A stretch of DNA of 64,000 nucleotides from Pseudomonadota bacterium (lineage in GTDB: Bacteria; Pseudomonadota; Alphaproteobacteria; Rhizobiales; Aestuariivirgaceae), in NCBI GenBank assembly GCA_020161855.1, contig JAIUNJ010000002.1, positions 186,001 to 250,000 of the forward strand. The letters run 5' to 3'. Both the position numbers and the translations under genes were made by a program. Below, piece after piece: positions 28,163 to 35,716 of this stretch; position 1 is the stretch's first letter, and each line of letters begins with the position of its first letter. The notes beneath the pieces were generated by a model, which saw only the letters and a program-made list of their open reading frames with translations, made no database searches and was not told the origin of the DNA.

Positions 28163-29170
28163 CTATTTCTGCTGCGCCATGGCGATGAGGTTTAGTTCCT
28201 CGAACATCATCACCATGGCCATCTGCGCCGTAATCTGATTGGGGCTATCCTTGGTGGGCATGAGGCAGACGACATCGGCGCCGATGATGTCGAGCCCCTT
28301 GAGGCCCTGAAGCAGGCGGGTGGCTTCGCGTGTGCTGAACCCGCCAAAGCCCGGCTCGAGATTCGACACGCCGGGCGCCACCGAAGGATCAAGACAGTCA
28401 AGATCGAAGGTGATGTAGCAGGGGCCATCCCCTGCCCGCTCGCGGATGATCTTCAGCGTCGCCTCGATGCCAATTTCCTCGAACTCACTCATCTTGATCA
28501 CGCGATAGCCCAGCGCCTCGCTGGAACCGCCCACCTTGCCACCATGGATCAGTCCCGAGGGATGGCCGCGCATGCCGACCTGCGTCGAGCGCGAGGCATC
28601 CACGGCACCTTCATGCACCGTATAGGCTGCCCAGTGAGCAGCCGAACGGCGCGCGCCGAGCCAATGCGGCATGTTCTCGTAGGAATCGGTGTGGGCATCG
28701 AAATGAATGAGTGCCACCGGCTTGCCCTTCGAGAGCTTGCGCCCTGGCCCGGCAATCGCCTTGATGATGGGGCCGGTGATGGAGTGATCGCCGCCGATCG
28801 AGACAGGGCGTGTTCCTGCCGCATCGAGCCGCGCATAGAAGGCTTCGATGTCGCGCACGCAGGCTTCATTGTTCATGGCCTCGGGCAAAGGCACATCGCC
28901 CAGGTCATGAATGCGGCGGGCCTCGAAGGGCGCATAGTTGTGAACCCCATGAGCGCGCCTGTAGAAGCCCGAAACATGGCGCACGGCGCGCGGACCCAGG
29001 TGCTGGTCACGCTCGGTGGAGCCATTGCCGCTTGAGTGTGGCACGCCGACAAGTGCGATATCGCAGGCGGCAGGATCCTCGTTCCACGGGCAGCGGAAGA
29101 AGGTCGGAATACCCCACCAATACCAGGACTCGGCAGACTTGCGGGCGGCTTCAAACGATGGCTCGGACAT
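28163..29170 (-). CDS. speB: agmatinase/ureohydrolase family enzyme
   Basis: A 335-aa arginase-superfamily Mn enzyme. Metal ligands are in GGDHSITGP (about residue 140), HFDAHTD (about 165) and FDLDCLDPS (about 255). The GNGSTERDQHLGPRAVR segment near residue 50 is typical of agmatinase-like members. The ATG at 29170 has AGAGGAG upstream and is preferred over a frame start at 29281 that would run through the preceding terminator. Agmatine is the likely substrate (giving putrescine and urea), but guanidinobutyrate or another guanidino compound is possible; no polyamine genes lie near. Confidence 0.85.
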   Translation of the reverse strand: MSEPSFEAARKSAESWYWWGIPTFFRCPWNEDPAACDIALVGVPHSSGNGSTERDQHLGPRAVRHVSGFYRRAHGVHNYAPFEARRIHDLGDVPLPEAMNNEACVRDIEAFYARLDAAGTRPVSIGGDHSITGPIIKAIAGPGRKLSKGKPVALIHFDAHTDSYENMPHWLGARRSAAHWAAYTVHEGAVDASRSTQVGMRGHPSGLIHGGKVGGSSEALGYRVIKMSEFEEIGIEATLKIIRERAGDGPCYITFDLDCLDPSVAPGVSNLEPGFGGFSTREATRLLQGLKGLDIIGADVVCLMPTKDSPNQITAQMAMVMMFEELNLIAMAQQK

Positions 29171-29231
29171 GGCTTCTCCTCTGGCCGGAAACTGCCATGA
29201 AGCTTCGCCGCGGCAAAGGGCCAGAAAGTGG

Positions 29232-29257
29232 AAAAGCCGGGCATCGCTGCCCGGCTT
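29232..29257 (-). terminator. intrinsic terminator after the esterase gene
   Basis: A perfect 10-bp stem, AAGCCGGGCA (29234–29243) and TGCCCGGCTT (29248–29257), with a 4-base loop, followed on the minus strand by TTTT. It lies 26 bp past the alpha/beta hydrolase stop and separates it from the agmatinase gene. Confidence 0.85.
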
Positions 29258-29282
29258 CTGCATCATGTCAGATTGCAGCACC

Positions 29283-30362
29283 TCAGTTTATTGCCACTGA
29301 TGTTCGCTTCAGAAAGGCGATGATCCTTCCGGCGATGTCCTGGTGCAGTTCCTCGCGCGTACGGCTGCCACGCTCCTGGCACACCGGATCGTCGCCCTCC
29401 AGCCAGATCCACAACGCACCGAGCGGCTTGCATGTTGCAAGGAACGAGAAGTGATTGGCACCATCCACGCTCTCATATGCGATGGCCGGGGGTGTCGCGG
29501 CCTTCATCCGGTCCGGCTTCACCGTGGCGGCAACGTCATTGCCTGCCCCAAGGTTGAGCACAAGTCCCGGTACTTTCATGACCGCCAGCGAGGCGGGATC
29601 ATAGGCCTGGGCCATGGCCGGATCGATTGCCACGAAGCGCTTGATACGCGGATCAGACTGATCAGCGCCGAACCGGGCCGCATCGATCTTCCAGAGATCG
29701 AGCGTGCCGGGGATCATCCTGTTGCCGCGCGCGAACCACACGCAATCCATCGAAGCCGGATTTTGATCGCAGAACCTCGCATAGTCGCTGCTCACCGCCC
29801 GTGCCCCGGACAGGGCGAGTGCCGTATGGCCGCCAAGCGAAAAGCCCATGACCGTGATGTCCGAGCTATCGATCATGCGGCTCATCGCGGGAGAGGCGGC
29901 AAGCTTATCGAGCAGGACCCGCACATCGGCCGTGCGCTCCCAGACAAGCAATGTGGTCTCTGGCTTCGAATCTGCGGAGGTGGAACCCTGATGCGTGGGC
30001 AGTGCCACCACATAGCCCTCGCTCGCCAGCCGCTTGGCGATCCAGGCCAGGTTTGACGGGTTGCCACCGGAGCCGTGCGAGAAGACGATGAGCGGATGCC
30101 TGACGCCATCGGGCCTCGCATCACGGAAGGCAGGAACGCCGCGGAACACCGGATTGTCGCCGATGCTTTCAGGGTAGCCGCCCTTCAGGGCCGGGTACCA
30201 GATGGTGGCCTGCACCAGCCGGTCGCGGTGGGGGGCATCATAGGTAAAGCTGATCACCGAGCTCGTGACCTCCTTTTCCTCGGCCGCCGGGGCGGCGCCC
30301 GCGACAAGCGGGAGCATGAGGCAGGCCGCCAGCAGGGATTTGAAACGGGAACAAATGCGCAT
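29283..30362 (-). CDS. secreted alpha/beta hydrolase (PAF-acetylhydrolase-like)
   Basis: A 359-aa exported hydrolase. The signal peptide (RFKSLLAACLMLPLVAGAAPAA) ends near residue 28. FSHGSGGNPSNLAWIAKRLAS (about 105) forms the oxyanion region, GFSLGGHTA (about 185) holds the nucleophile Ser and GANHFSFL (about 300) the likely His. The pattern resembles platelet-activating-factor acetylhydrolase/dienelactone hydrolase relatives that cleave short esters. The ATG at 30362 follows CAGGAG. It is divergent from a membrane AraC regulator across a 44-bp palindrome, so regulation by that protein is likely. Confidence 0.85.
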   Translation of the reverse strand: MRICSRFKSLLAACLMLPLVAGAAPAAEEKEVTSSVISFTYDAPHRDRLVQATIWYPALKGGYPESIGDNPVFRGVPAFRDARPDGVRHPLIVFSHGSGGNPSNLAWIAKRLASEGYVVALPTHQGSTSADSKPETTLLVWERTADVRVLLDKLAASPAMSRMIDSSDITVMGFSLGGHTALALSGARAVSSDYARFCDQNPASMDCVWFARGNRMIPGTLDLWKIDAARFGADQSDPRIKRFVAIDPAMAQAYDPASLAVMKVPGLVLNLGAGNDVAATVKPDRMKAATPPAIAYESVDGANHFSFLATCKPLGALWIWLEGDDPVCQERGSRTREELHQDIAGRIIAFLKRTSVAIN

Positions 30363-30423
30363 GGGAAACTCCTGTGAAGTACTGTTCGCCTCACTGGGCA
30401 TGACGCCTCCGCCATGCTGAAAC

Positions 30424-30467
30424 GTCCTCAATCAGGATCGAGGACGTCTTCGATCGCAATTGAGGAC
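30424..30467. promoter_or_regulatory. 44-bp palindrome, candidate AraC operator
   Basis: Two 22-bp halves are inverted about position 30445.5 and match at 18 of 22 positions. The site contains four copies of GAGGAC or its complement (30424–30429, 30440–30445, one mismatch at 30446–30451, and 30462–30467) spaced symmetrically. It lies 61 bp from the hydrolase start and 12 bp from the regulator start, so binding could control both genes. Confidence 0.7.
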
Positions 30468-30479
30468 TATGGTGTCCGC

Positions 30480-31517
30480 ATGCTGCATCTCTCGATTGCC
30501 CAGATTCTGGCCGCCGCCCTGTTGCTGGCCGCCTGCCGCCTCGCATTTCAGGTGAGCGAGAACCGCCGCTTCCTGCCCTTCCTGCTGCTGGCACTGGCGG
30601 CTGCCCTGCAGGCGACGCTGGTGAGCCTGCGCTGGGATTTCGATGTCACCACCTTCCGGCCGCTGCAGATCCTGCTTGCCTGTATCCTGCCGCCCCTGGC
30701 GTGGTTGGCGGTTCGCAGCCTGTCATCTGCCCGGGCCAACAGGCCGGGCGCGTCCGACCTGATCCATCTCCTGCCGGCTGTCGCAGCGCTCGTCTTCCTC
30801 GCCGTTGCGCCGCTCCTGATCGACGCTGTGATCATCATCACCGACGTGGCTTACGGAATTGCCTTTGTGAAGTTGCTGCGTGACGATGACTCGGTGCTCG
30901 ACAGGGCGACGCTGTTCAGCCTCGCCAACCTGCGGCGCGCCATCTGGCTCATCGTCATCTCACTCCTCGGCTCAAGCCTCGTCGACATTCTCGTGATGCT
31001 GGATTTCATGCGGACCGACGGCGCCCACGCTGCAACCTATGTCAGCCTCGGTGCGCTCATTCCGCTGGCCGCCCTGCTCGCAGGCGCTCTGTTCGGCGCC
31101 TCTGCCATCCCCGAAGCAGACCTCGACGTGGACCCGGAAGATGCCGTTCCATCAACGGAAGACGACGCGCATATCCTCGAAGAGGTGCGCGGGCTTTTGG
31201 CGGGTAACGGGCTTGCCAAGGACCCGGAACTGTCGCTGAGCCGCATTGCCCGCAGGCTTTCGCTGCCGGCGCGCAGTGTTTCGCGCGCGATCAACCGGCA
31301 GACGGGCCTCAATGTCTCACAGTTCGTGAATGACATCCGTATCGCGGAGGCCTGCCGCCTGCTTGCCGAAACCGAGCAATCGGTGACCTCGGTGATCTAT
31401 GACAGTGGCTTCCAGACGAAATCGAACTTCAATCGAGAGTTCCTGCGTGTCACCGGCCAGACACCCCGGGCCTGGCGGCAACAAAAAAGGCCGGCCCCGC
31501 GGGACCGGCCTTCGTAG
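30480..31517 (+). CDS. membrane-embedded AraC-family regulator
   Basis: A 345-aa protein: residues 1–220 hold about seven predicted membrane helices (for example LSIAQILAAALLLAACRLAF and FLPFLLLALAAALQATLV), and residues 240–340 an AraC-type double helix-turn-helix (DPELSLSRIARRLSLPARSVSRAINRQTG, then VTSVIYDSGFQTKSNFNREF). The C-terminal motif RVTGQTPRAWR is canonical. The ATG at 30480 is used because the longer frame would translate the palindrome. The DNA-binding domain tethered to the membrane suggests a one-component sensor of a membrane or periplasmic signal. The hppA terminator overlaps its last codons on the other strand. Confidence 0.9.
   Translation: MLHLSIAQILAAALLLAACRLAFQVSENRRFLPFLLLALAAALQATLVSLRWDFDVTTFRPLQILLACILPPLAWLAVRSLSSARANRPGASDLIHLLPAVAALVFLAVAPLLIDAVIIITDVAYGIAFVKLLRDDDSVLDRATLFSLANLRRAIWLIVISLLGSSLVDILVMLDFMRTDGAHAATYVSLGALIPLAALLAGALFGASAIPEADLDVDPEDAVPSTEDDAHILEEVRGLLAGNGLAKDPELSLSRIARRLSLPARSVSRAINRQTGLNVSQFVNDIRIAEACRLLAETEQSVTSVIYDSGFQTKSNFNREFLRVTGQTPRAWRQQKRPAPRDRPS
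31483..31512 (-). terminator. intrinsic terminator of hppA
   Basis: An AAGGCCGG-type stem (31487–31512, about 12 bp with one mismatch, GCG loop) is followed on the minus strand by TTTTTT (31483–31488). It lies 21 bp past the hppA stop and sits inside the 3' end of the convergent AraC gene. Confidence 0.9.
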
Positions 31518-31532
31518 TCTGGCAATTCAGGA

Positions 31533-33632
31533 TCAGTGACCGGCCAGCACCGCGAGCAGCAGGAGCGCCACGATGTTGGTGATCTTGATCATCGGGTTCA
31601 CGGCGGGGCCCGCCGTGTCCTTGTAGGGGTCACCGACGGTGTCGCCCGTGACCGAAGCCTTGTGGGCATCGGAACCCTTGAGGTGCTTTACGCCCTTGGA
31701 GTCAACGAAGCCGTCCTCGAAGGACTTCTTGGCGTTGTCCCAGGCACCGCCGCCCGCCGTCATCGAGATGGCGACGAAGAGGCCGGTGACGATCACGCCC
31801 ATGAGCATGGCGCCGACCGCCGAGAAGGCTTCCGCCTGGCCGGCGATGGCCTTGATCACGAAGTACACAACCAGCGGCGAGAGCACCGGCAGCAGCGACG
31901 GGATGATCATTTCCTTGATGGCGGCGCGGGTGAGCAGGTCCACGGCGCGGGCATAGTCAGGCTTGTCGGTGCCCTTCATGATGCCCGGCTTTTCCTTGAA
32001 CTGGCGCCGCACTTCCGACACCACGGCCTGCGCGGCCTTGCCCACGGCGGTCATCGACATGCCACCGAAGAGGTAGGGCAGCAGGCCACCAAAGAGGAGG
32101 CCGACGACGACATAGGGCGACGACAGGTCGAAGGAGACCTGCAGATGCGGGAAGAAGGCCTTCAGGTCCTGCGTGTAGGCGGCAAAGAGCACCAGCGCAC
32201 CGAGACCGGCGGAACCAATGGCATAGCCCTTGGTCACGGCCTTGGTGGTGTTGCCCACTGCATCCAGCGCGTCGGTGTTATGGCGCACTTCCTTGGGGAG
32301 GCCCGCCATTTCGGCGATGCCGCCGGCATTGTCCGTTACCGGACCGAAGGCATCGAGGGCCACGATCATGCCAGCGAGCGCCAGCATGGTGGTAACCGCG
32401 ATGGCGATGCCGAAGAGGCCTGCGAGGTTGAAGGTCGCCAGGATGCCTGCAACGATCACGAGGGCTGGCAGCGCCGTCGATTCCAGCGAGACCGCGAGGC
32501 CCTGGATGACGTTGGTGCCGTGGCCGGTGATCGAGGCTTCAGCGATCGAGTTCACCGGACGCTTGCCCGTGCCCGTATAGTATTCGGTGATCCAGATGAT
32601 CAGCGCGGTAATGATAAGACCAACGCCGCCGCACCAGAAGAGCGACATCGGCGTATAGCCGCCGAGATCAACGCCCATGCCGCCGAAGACCAGATTGATC
32701 ACGGGGAAGAGTGCGATGAGCGAGAGCACGCCCGTCACGATCACGCCCTTGTAGAGGGCGCCCATGATGTTGTTGCTGGGACCGAGCTTGACGAAATAGG
32801 TTCCAATGATCGAGGTGATCACGCAGGCACCACCGATGGCGAGCGGCAGAACCATGCCGGCGAGCTTGTAAGCTTCCGGAAGGGCAATGGCCGCGAGCAC
32901 CATGGTCGCCACCGTGGTGACAACATAGGTCTCGAAGAGGTCAGCGGCCATGCCGGCACAGTCGCCGACGTTGTCACCGACGTTGTCGGCGATGGTGGCC
33001 GGGTTGCGTGGATCGTCTTCCGGGATGCCGGCTTCGACCTTGCCGACCATGTCGCCGCCGACGTCTGCACCCTTGGTGAAGATGCCGCCGCCGAGACGGG
33101 CGAAGATCGAGATCAGCGAAGCGCCGAAGGACAGCGCCACAAGCGCGTCGATGACGGAGCGGCTGGTGGGCGCCAGAGCGAGCGGGCCGGTGAGGACCGC
33201 AAAGTAGATGACGACGCCGAGGAGGCCGAGGCCCGCCACGAGAAGTCCGGTAACGGCACCCGCCTTGAAGGCGAGGTCAAGGCCGCCCGCGAGCGACTTT
33301 GTTGCGGCCTGGGCCACGCGCACGTTGGCGCGCACCGAGACATTCATGCCGATGAAGCCGGCGACGCCCGAGAGAATGGCGCCGATGGCAAAGCCGATGG
33401 CGGCGTAGTGGCCGAGCAGCCACCAGGTGAGAAGGAAGATGACGACGCCGACACCGAAGATCGTGGTGTACTGGCGCTTGAGATAAGCCGAGGCGCCCTC
33501 GCGGACGGCGGCCGAGATTTCCTGCATGCGTGCGGTGCCGGCATCAGCGGCCAGGAGGCCGCGGGTGGTGATGATGCCGTAAACAACCGAAAGCGCGCCT
33601 GCCAGGACGATCAGCCAGAGTGCTGTGTTCAT
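31533..33632 (-). CDS. hppA: K+-independent H+-translocating pyrophosphatase
   Basis: A 699-aa inner-membrane pump with about 16 helices that uses PPi hydrolysis to move protons. Signatures: [20 protein letters not shown] (about 190), [18 protein letters not shown] (about 220) and the C-terminal [18 protein letters not shown]. The [11 protein letters not shown] segment has Lys at the position that distinguishes K+-independent enzymes (K+-dependent ones have Ala). The ATG at 33632 gives the usual start [12 protein letters not shown]; the frame extends to 33719 without similarity. A perfect FNR/FixK-type site lies 211 bp upstream. Confidence 0.97.
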   Translation of the reverse strand: MNTALWLIVLAGALSVVYGIITTRGLLAADAGTARMQEISAAVREGASAYLKRQYTTIFGVGVVIFLLTWWLLGHYAAIGFAIGAILSGVAGFIGMNVSVRANVRVAQAATKSLAGGLDLAFKAGAVTGLLVAGLGLLGVVIYFAVLTGPLALAPTSRSVIDALVALSFGASLISIFARLGGGIFTKGADVGGDMVGKVEAGIPEDDPRNPATIADNVGDNVGDCAGMAADLFETYVVTTVATMVLAAIALPEAYKLAGMVLPLAIGGACVITSIIGTYFVKLGPSNNIMGALYKGVIVTGVLSLIALFPVINLVFGGMGVDLGGYTPMSLFWCGGVGLIITALIIWITEYYTGTGKRPVNSIAEASITGHGTNVIQGLAVSLESTALPALVIVAGILATFNLAGLFGIAIAVTTMLALAGMIVALDAFGPVTDNAGGIAEMAGLPKEVRHNTDALDAVGNTTKAVTKGYAIGSAGLGALVLFAAYTQDLKAFFPHLQVSFDLSSPYVVVGLLFGGLLPYLFGGMSMTAVGKAAQAVVSEVRRQFKEKPGIMKGTDKPDYARAVDLLTRAAIKEMIIPSLLPVLSPLVVYFVIKAIAGQAEAFSAVGAMLMGVIVTGLFVAISMTAGGGAWDNAKKSFEDGFVDSKGVKHLKGSDAHKASVTGDTVGDPYKDTAGPAVNPMIKITNIVALLLLAVLAGH

Positions 33633-34017
33633 GGAAGGGATTCCCATTAGTGTTGGTTTGACTTGCCCCGAGCCCGACCGTTGGCCGCGATGCCGGGGAA
33701 ATGCACATCCCGGAATCACGCTTCCCTGCCAAAGGGCTTCAGGTTAGGCAGCGCTATGCCAAAATCCCGCCATAAACTCAATGGTGCGATGAAATGAATT
33801 GTTAAGGGGCTTGAGGGGCGCACGTCATTCAGGTGATTGATTGCGATCAAGCCACTCTTCGTGATTCCGGCTCGCTTGCATTGCGCGGGCGGCACGGCCA
33901 AGAGGCTGCAACAGCGCGAATCCGGCGCAACCTAACTTTTCTTATGTTCTGTTTTTATTCTCCTTATTGCCGTCACAATCGGCGGGTAGATTTTCCAGAT
34001 CAGGAGAACCACCAGAA
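33633..34017. other. intergenic region between hppA and the SIMPL gene
   Basis: A 385-bp divergent gap with no supportable gene. It holds the promoters of both neighbours, an FNR/FixK-type palindrome at 33837–33850 and an AT-rich stretch (33930–33966) before the SIMPL ribosome site (AGGAGA near 34000). No convincing full sigma70 promoter could be assigned by eye. Confidence 0.6.
33837..33850. promoter_or_regulatory. FNR/FixK-type box
   Basis: TTGAT, four bases, ATCAA: an exact match to the FNR/FixK/Anr half-site consensus, in the divergent gap between hppA and the SIMPL gene. It suggests oxygen-linked control of one or both. Confidence 0.6.
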
Positions 34018-34725
34018 ATGCTGAAATTCGTAACCACCCTTGCCGCCGCCCTCTTCATCGCACTGACGCCTGCGGCATATGCAGACGAGGCCAAATTGAA
34101 TCGCACGATCACCATCAACGGCACCGGAGAGGTGCGCGCCGTTCCTGACATGGCCACCGTGATGATGGGCGTGATGACCACCGGCCAGACGGCCAAGGAA
34201 GCCCTCGATCTCAACACCAAGGAAATGCAGGAGCTGCTGGCGCTGCTGAAGGCCGCCGGAATCGAGGACCGCGATGTCGGCACGTCGAATTTCTACGTGA
34301 ACCCGCGCTACGACTACGGCCAGGGCGGTGCGCAGCCGCCGAAGGTCGTAGGCTACGATGTGAGCAACACGGTGAATGTGACCGTTCGCAAGCTCGACAT
34401 GCTGGGCAGCCTGCTCGACAAGGGCGTTTCTTCCGGCACCAACCAGATCAACGGCATCAACTTCATGGTTTCGCAGCCCGACACCTATCTTGACGAGGCC
34501 CGAAAGCTTGCCGTGGCCGACGCCCGCCGCAAGGCCGAGCTCTTTGCCGCTGCCGCCGGCATCGGACTTGGCGAGATCGTGGCCATCGGCGAAGGCGGTG
34601 CCTCGGCTCCATCGCCGGTTTTCACGAAATATGCACGTGCCGCCGCCTCCGATGCCCCGGTTCCGGTGGCTCAGGGCGAGCAGTCACTGACAGCCGATGT
34701 CAGCATCACGTGGTCCATCAAGTAG
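34018..34725 (+). CDS. SIMPL-domain (DUF541) periplasmic protein
   Basis: A 235-aa protein with signal peptide LKFVTTLAAALFIALTPAAYA and one SIMPL/DUF541 domain (ITINGTGEVRAVPDMATVMMGV at residues 27–48; the segment VGYDVSNTVNVTVRKLDMLGSLL; and the C-terminal DVSITWSIK). Family members include oxidative-stress proteins such as YggE; the exact role is not known. The ATG at 34018 has AGGAGA upstream; earlier codons lie outside the signal peptide. A 10-bp hairpin follows the stop. Confidence 0.9.
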   Translation: MLKFVTTLAAALFIALTPAAYADEAKLNRTITINGTGEVRAVPDMATVMMGVMTTGQTAKEALDLNTKEMQELLALLKAAGIEDRDVGTSNFYVNPRYDYGQGGAQPPKVVGYDVSNTVNVTVRKLDMLGSLLDKGVSSGTNQINGINFMVSQPDTYLDEARKLAVADARRKAELFAAAAGIGLGEIVAIGEGGASAPSPVFTKYARAAASDAPVPVAQGEQSLTADVSITWSIK

Positions 34726-34743
34726 GCGTGAGAGCAAGTTGAA

Positions 34744-34769
34744 GCATGGCCTGCTATGACAGGCCATGC
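34744..34769 (+). promoter_or_regulatory. perfect hairpin over the next start codon
   Basis: GCATGGCCTG (34744–34753) and CAGGCCATGC (34760–34769) make a perfect 10-bp stem with a 6-base loop. The start ATG of the following gene (34766–34768) lies in the 3' arm. It could end the SIMPL transcript, although no U-run follows, or mask the downstream start. Confidence 0.55.
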
Positions 34770-35686
34770 CCTTTCATGTTCGCGATCCCTGGCGCGTTCA
34801 ATATTTTACAGGCGTTCCATGCCCTGCCGGGGTTGATGTCCCGGTCGATGACATCGATTGCTGGGACTGGTTCCCGGAATACCGGTTCATCTACGACAAG
34901 CTCTTCGTGGCCCGCAGCCAGGGCGTAGCCGCCGGAACCATCGCAGAGCTGCCCAGGCATTTTCCCGTCTTTGCCAAGCCGCGCGTCAACCTGAAAGGCA
35001 TGGGCAAGGACAGTTGCATCCTCGCAGATGCGGCGAGCTTTACCGCCTTCATGACGCCCGAGCATATGTGGATGGAACTGTTCCGGGGCGAGCATGTCTC
35101 GACCGACTGTGCCGTCGTGCAGGGCAAGGTCATGTGGAGCCGCCACGCAACGGGCATCACCTGGCATAGCGGAACGTTCAAGCACTGGATCATTCATGCT
35201 GCTGCACAGCGCGCGCTTGAGGACTCGCTCTCCATCTGGATTGCCCGCTCCCTGCCCCGCTACACCGGCATGATCAACATCGAGACGATCGGCGGCAGGA
35301 TCATCGAAGCGCAACTGCGCTTTGCCGACCAGTGGTGCGATCTCAACGGCAAGGGCTGGCTGGCGTCCGTGGCGAAGCTCTATGCCAGCGGTAACTGGAG
35401 CTTCGACGACAGCGGCAGGCGCGATGCCTATTCCGTGCCGCTCTTTGCCCGGCATGGTCTCGTGCCGCCCTATCCCGCTGCCGATGTGCAGCAAGACATC
35501 CGCAATATGCCTGGGATTGCCAGCCTGCAGATCACCTATCACGAGGAGAAGGACGGCACCGATCACCCCATGCCGCCCGGCGGCTTCCGGCTCGGCATCG
35601 TGAACTGCTGGGAGCTTGAGGCCGGTTTCACCGCACGGCGCCGTCTCGCCGAAGCCTTCTCCGGCACGGACGTCATGCTGCCCTAG
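34766..35686 (+). CDS. ATP-grasp-like protein, unknown function
   Basis: A 306-aa protein without a family I can name for certain. FPVFAKPRVNLKGMGKDS (about residue 70) looks like an ATP-grasp lysine and glycine-rich loop, MWMELFRGEHVSTDCAVVQGKV (about 100) like the hinge with the following strand, and MINIETIGGRIIEAQLRF (about 170) carries the Asn/Glu that would bind Mg-ATP. No signal peptide. The ATG lies inside a strong hairpin and has no clear ribosome site. It converges on the AceE-like gene 30 bp away. Carboxylate–amine ligase-type activity is only a guess. Confidence 0.72.
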   Translation: MPFHVRDPWRVQYFTGVPCPAGVDVPVDDIDCWDWFPEYRFIYDKLFVARSQGVAAGTIAELPRHFPVFAKPRVNLKGMGKDSCILADAASFTAFMTPEHMWMELFRGEHVSTDCAVVQGKVMWSRHATGITWHSGTFKHWIIHAAAQRALEDSLSIWIARSLPRYTGMINIETIGGRIIEAQLRFADQWCDLNGKGWLASVAKLYASGNWSFDDSGRRDAYSVPLFARHGLVPPYPAADVQQDIRNMPGIASLQITYHEEKDGTDHPMPPGGFRLGIVNCWELEAGFTARRRLAEAFSGTDVMLP

Positions 35687-35716
35687 CAGACGGCCTGCGC
35701 GGCGGAGATCACGGCA

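Noticed and set aside
31536..33650. 704-codon open frame antisense to hppA
   Set aside because: Composition (His/Asp/Arg/Gly-rich, no hydrophobic core) is that of a GC-bias shadow; hppA on the other strand is unmistakable.
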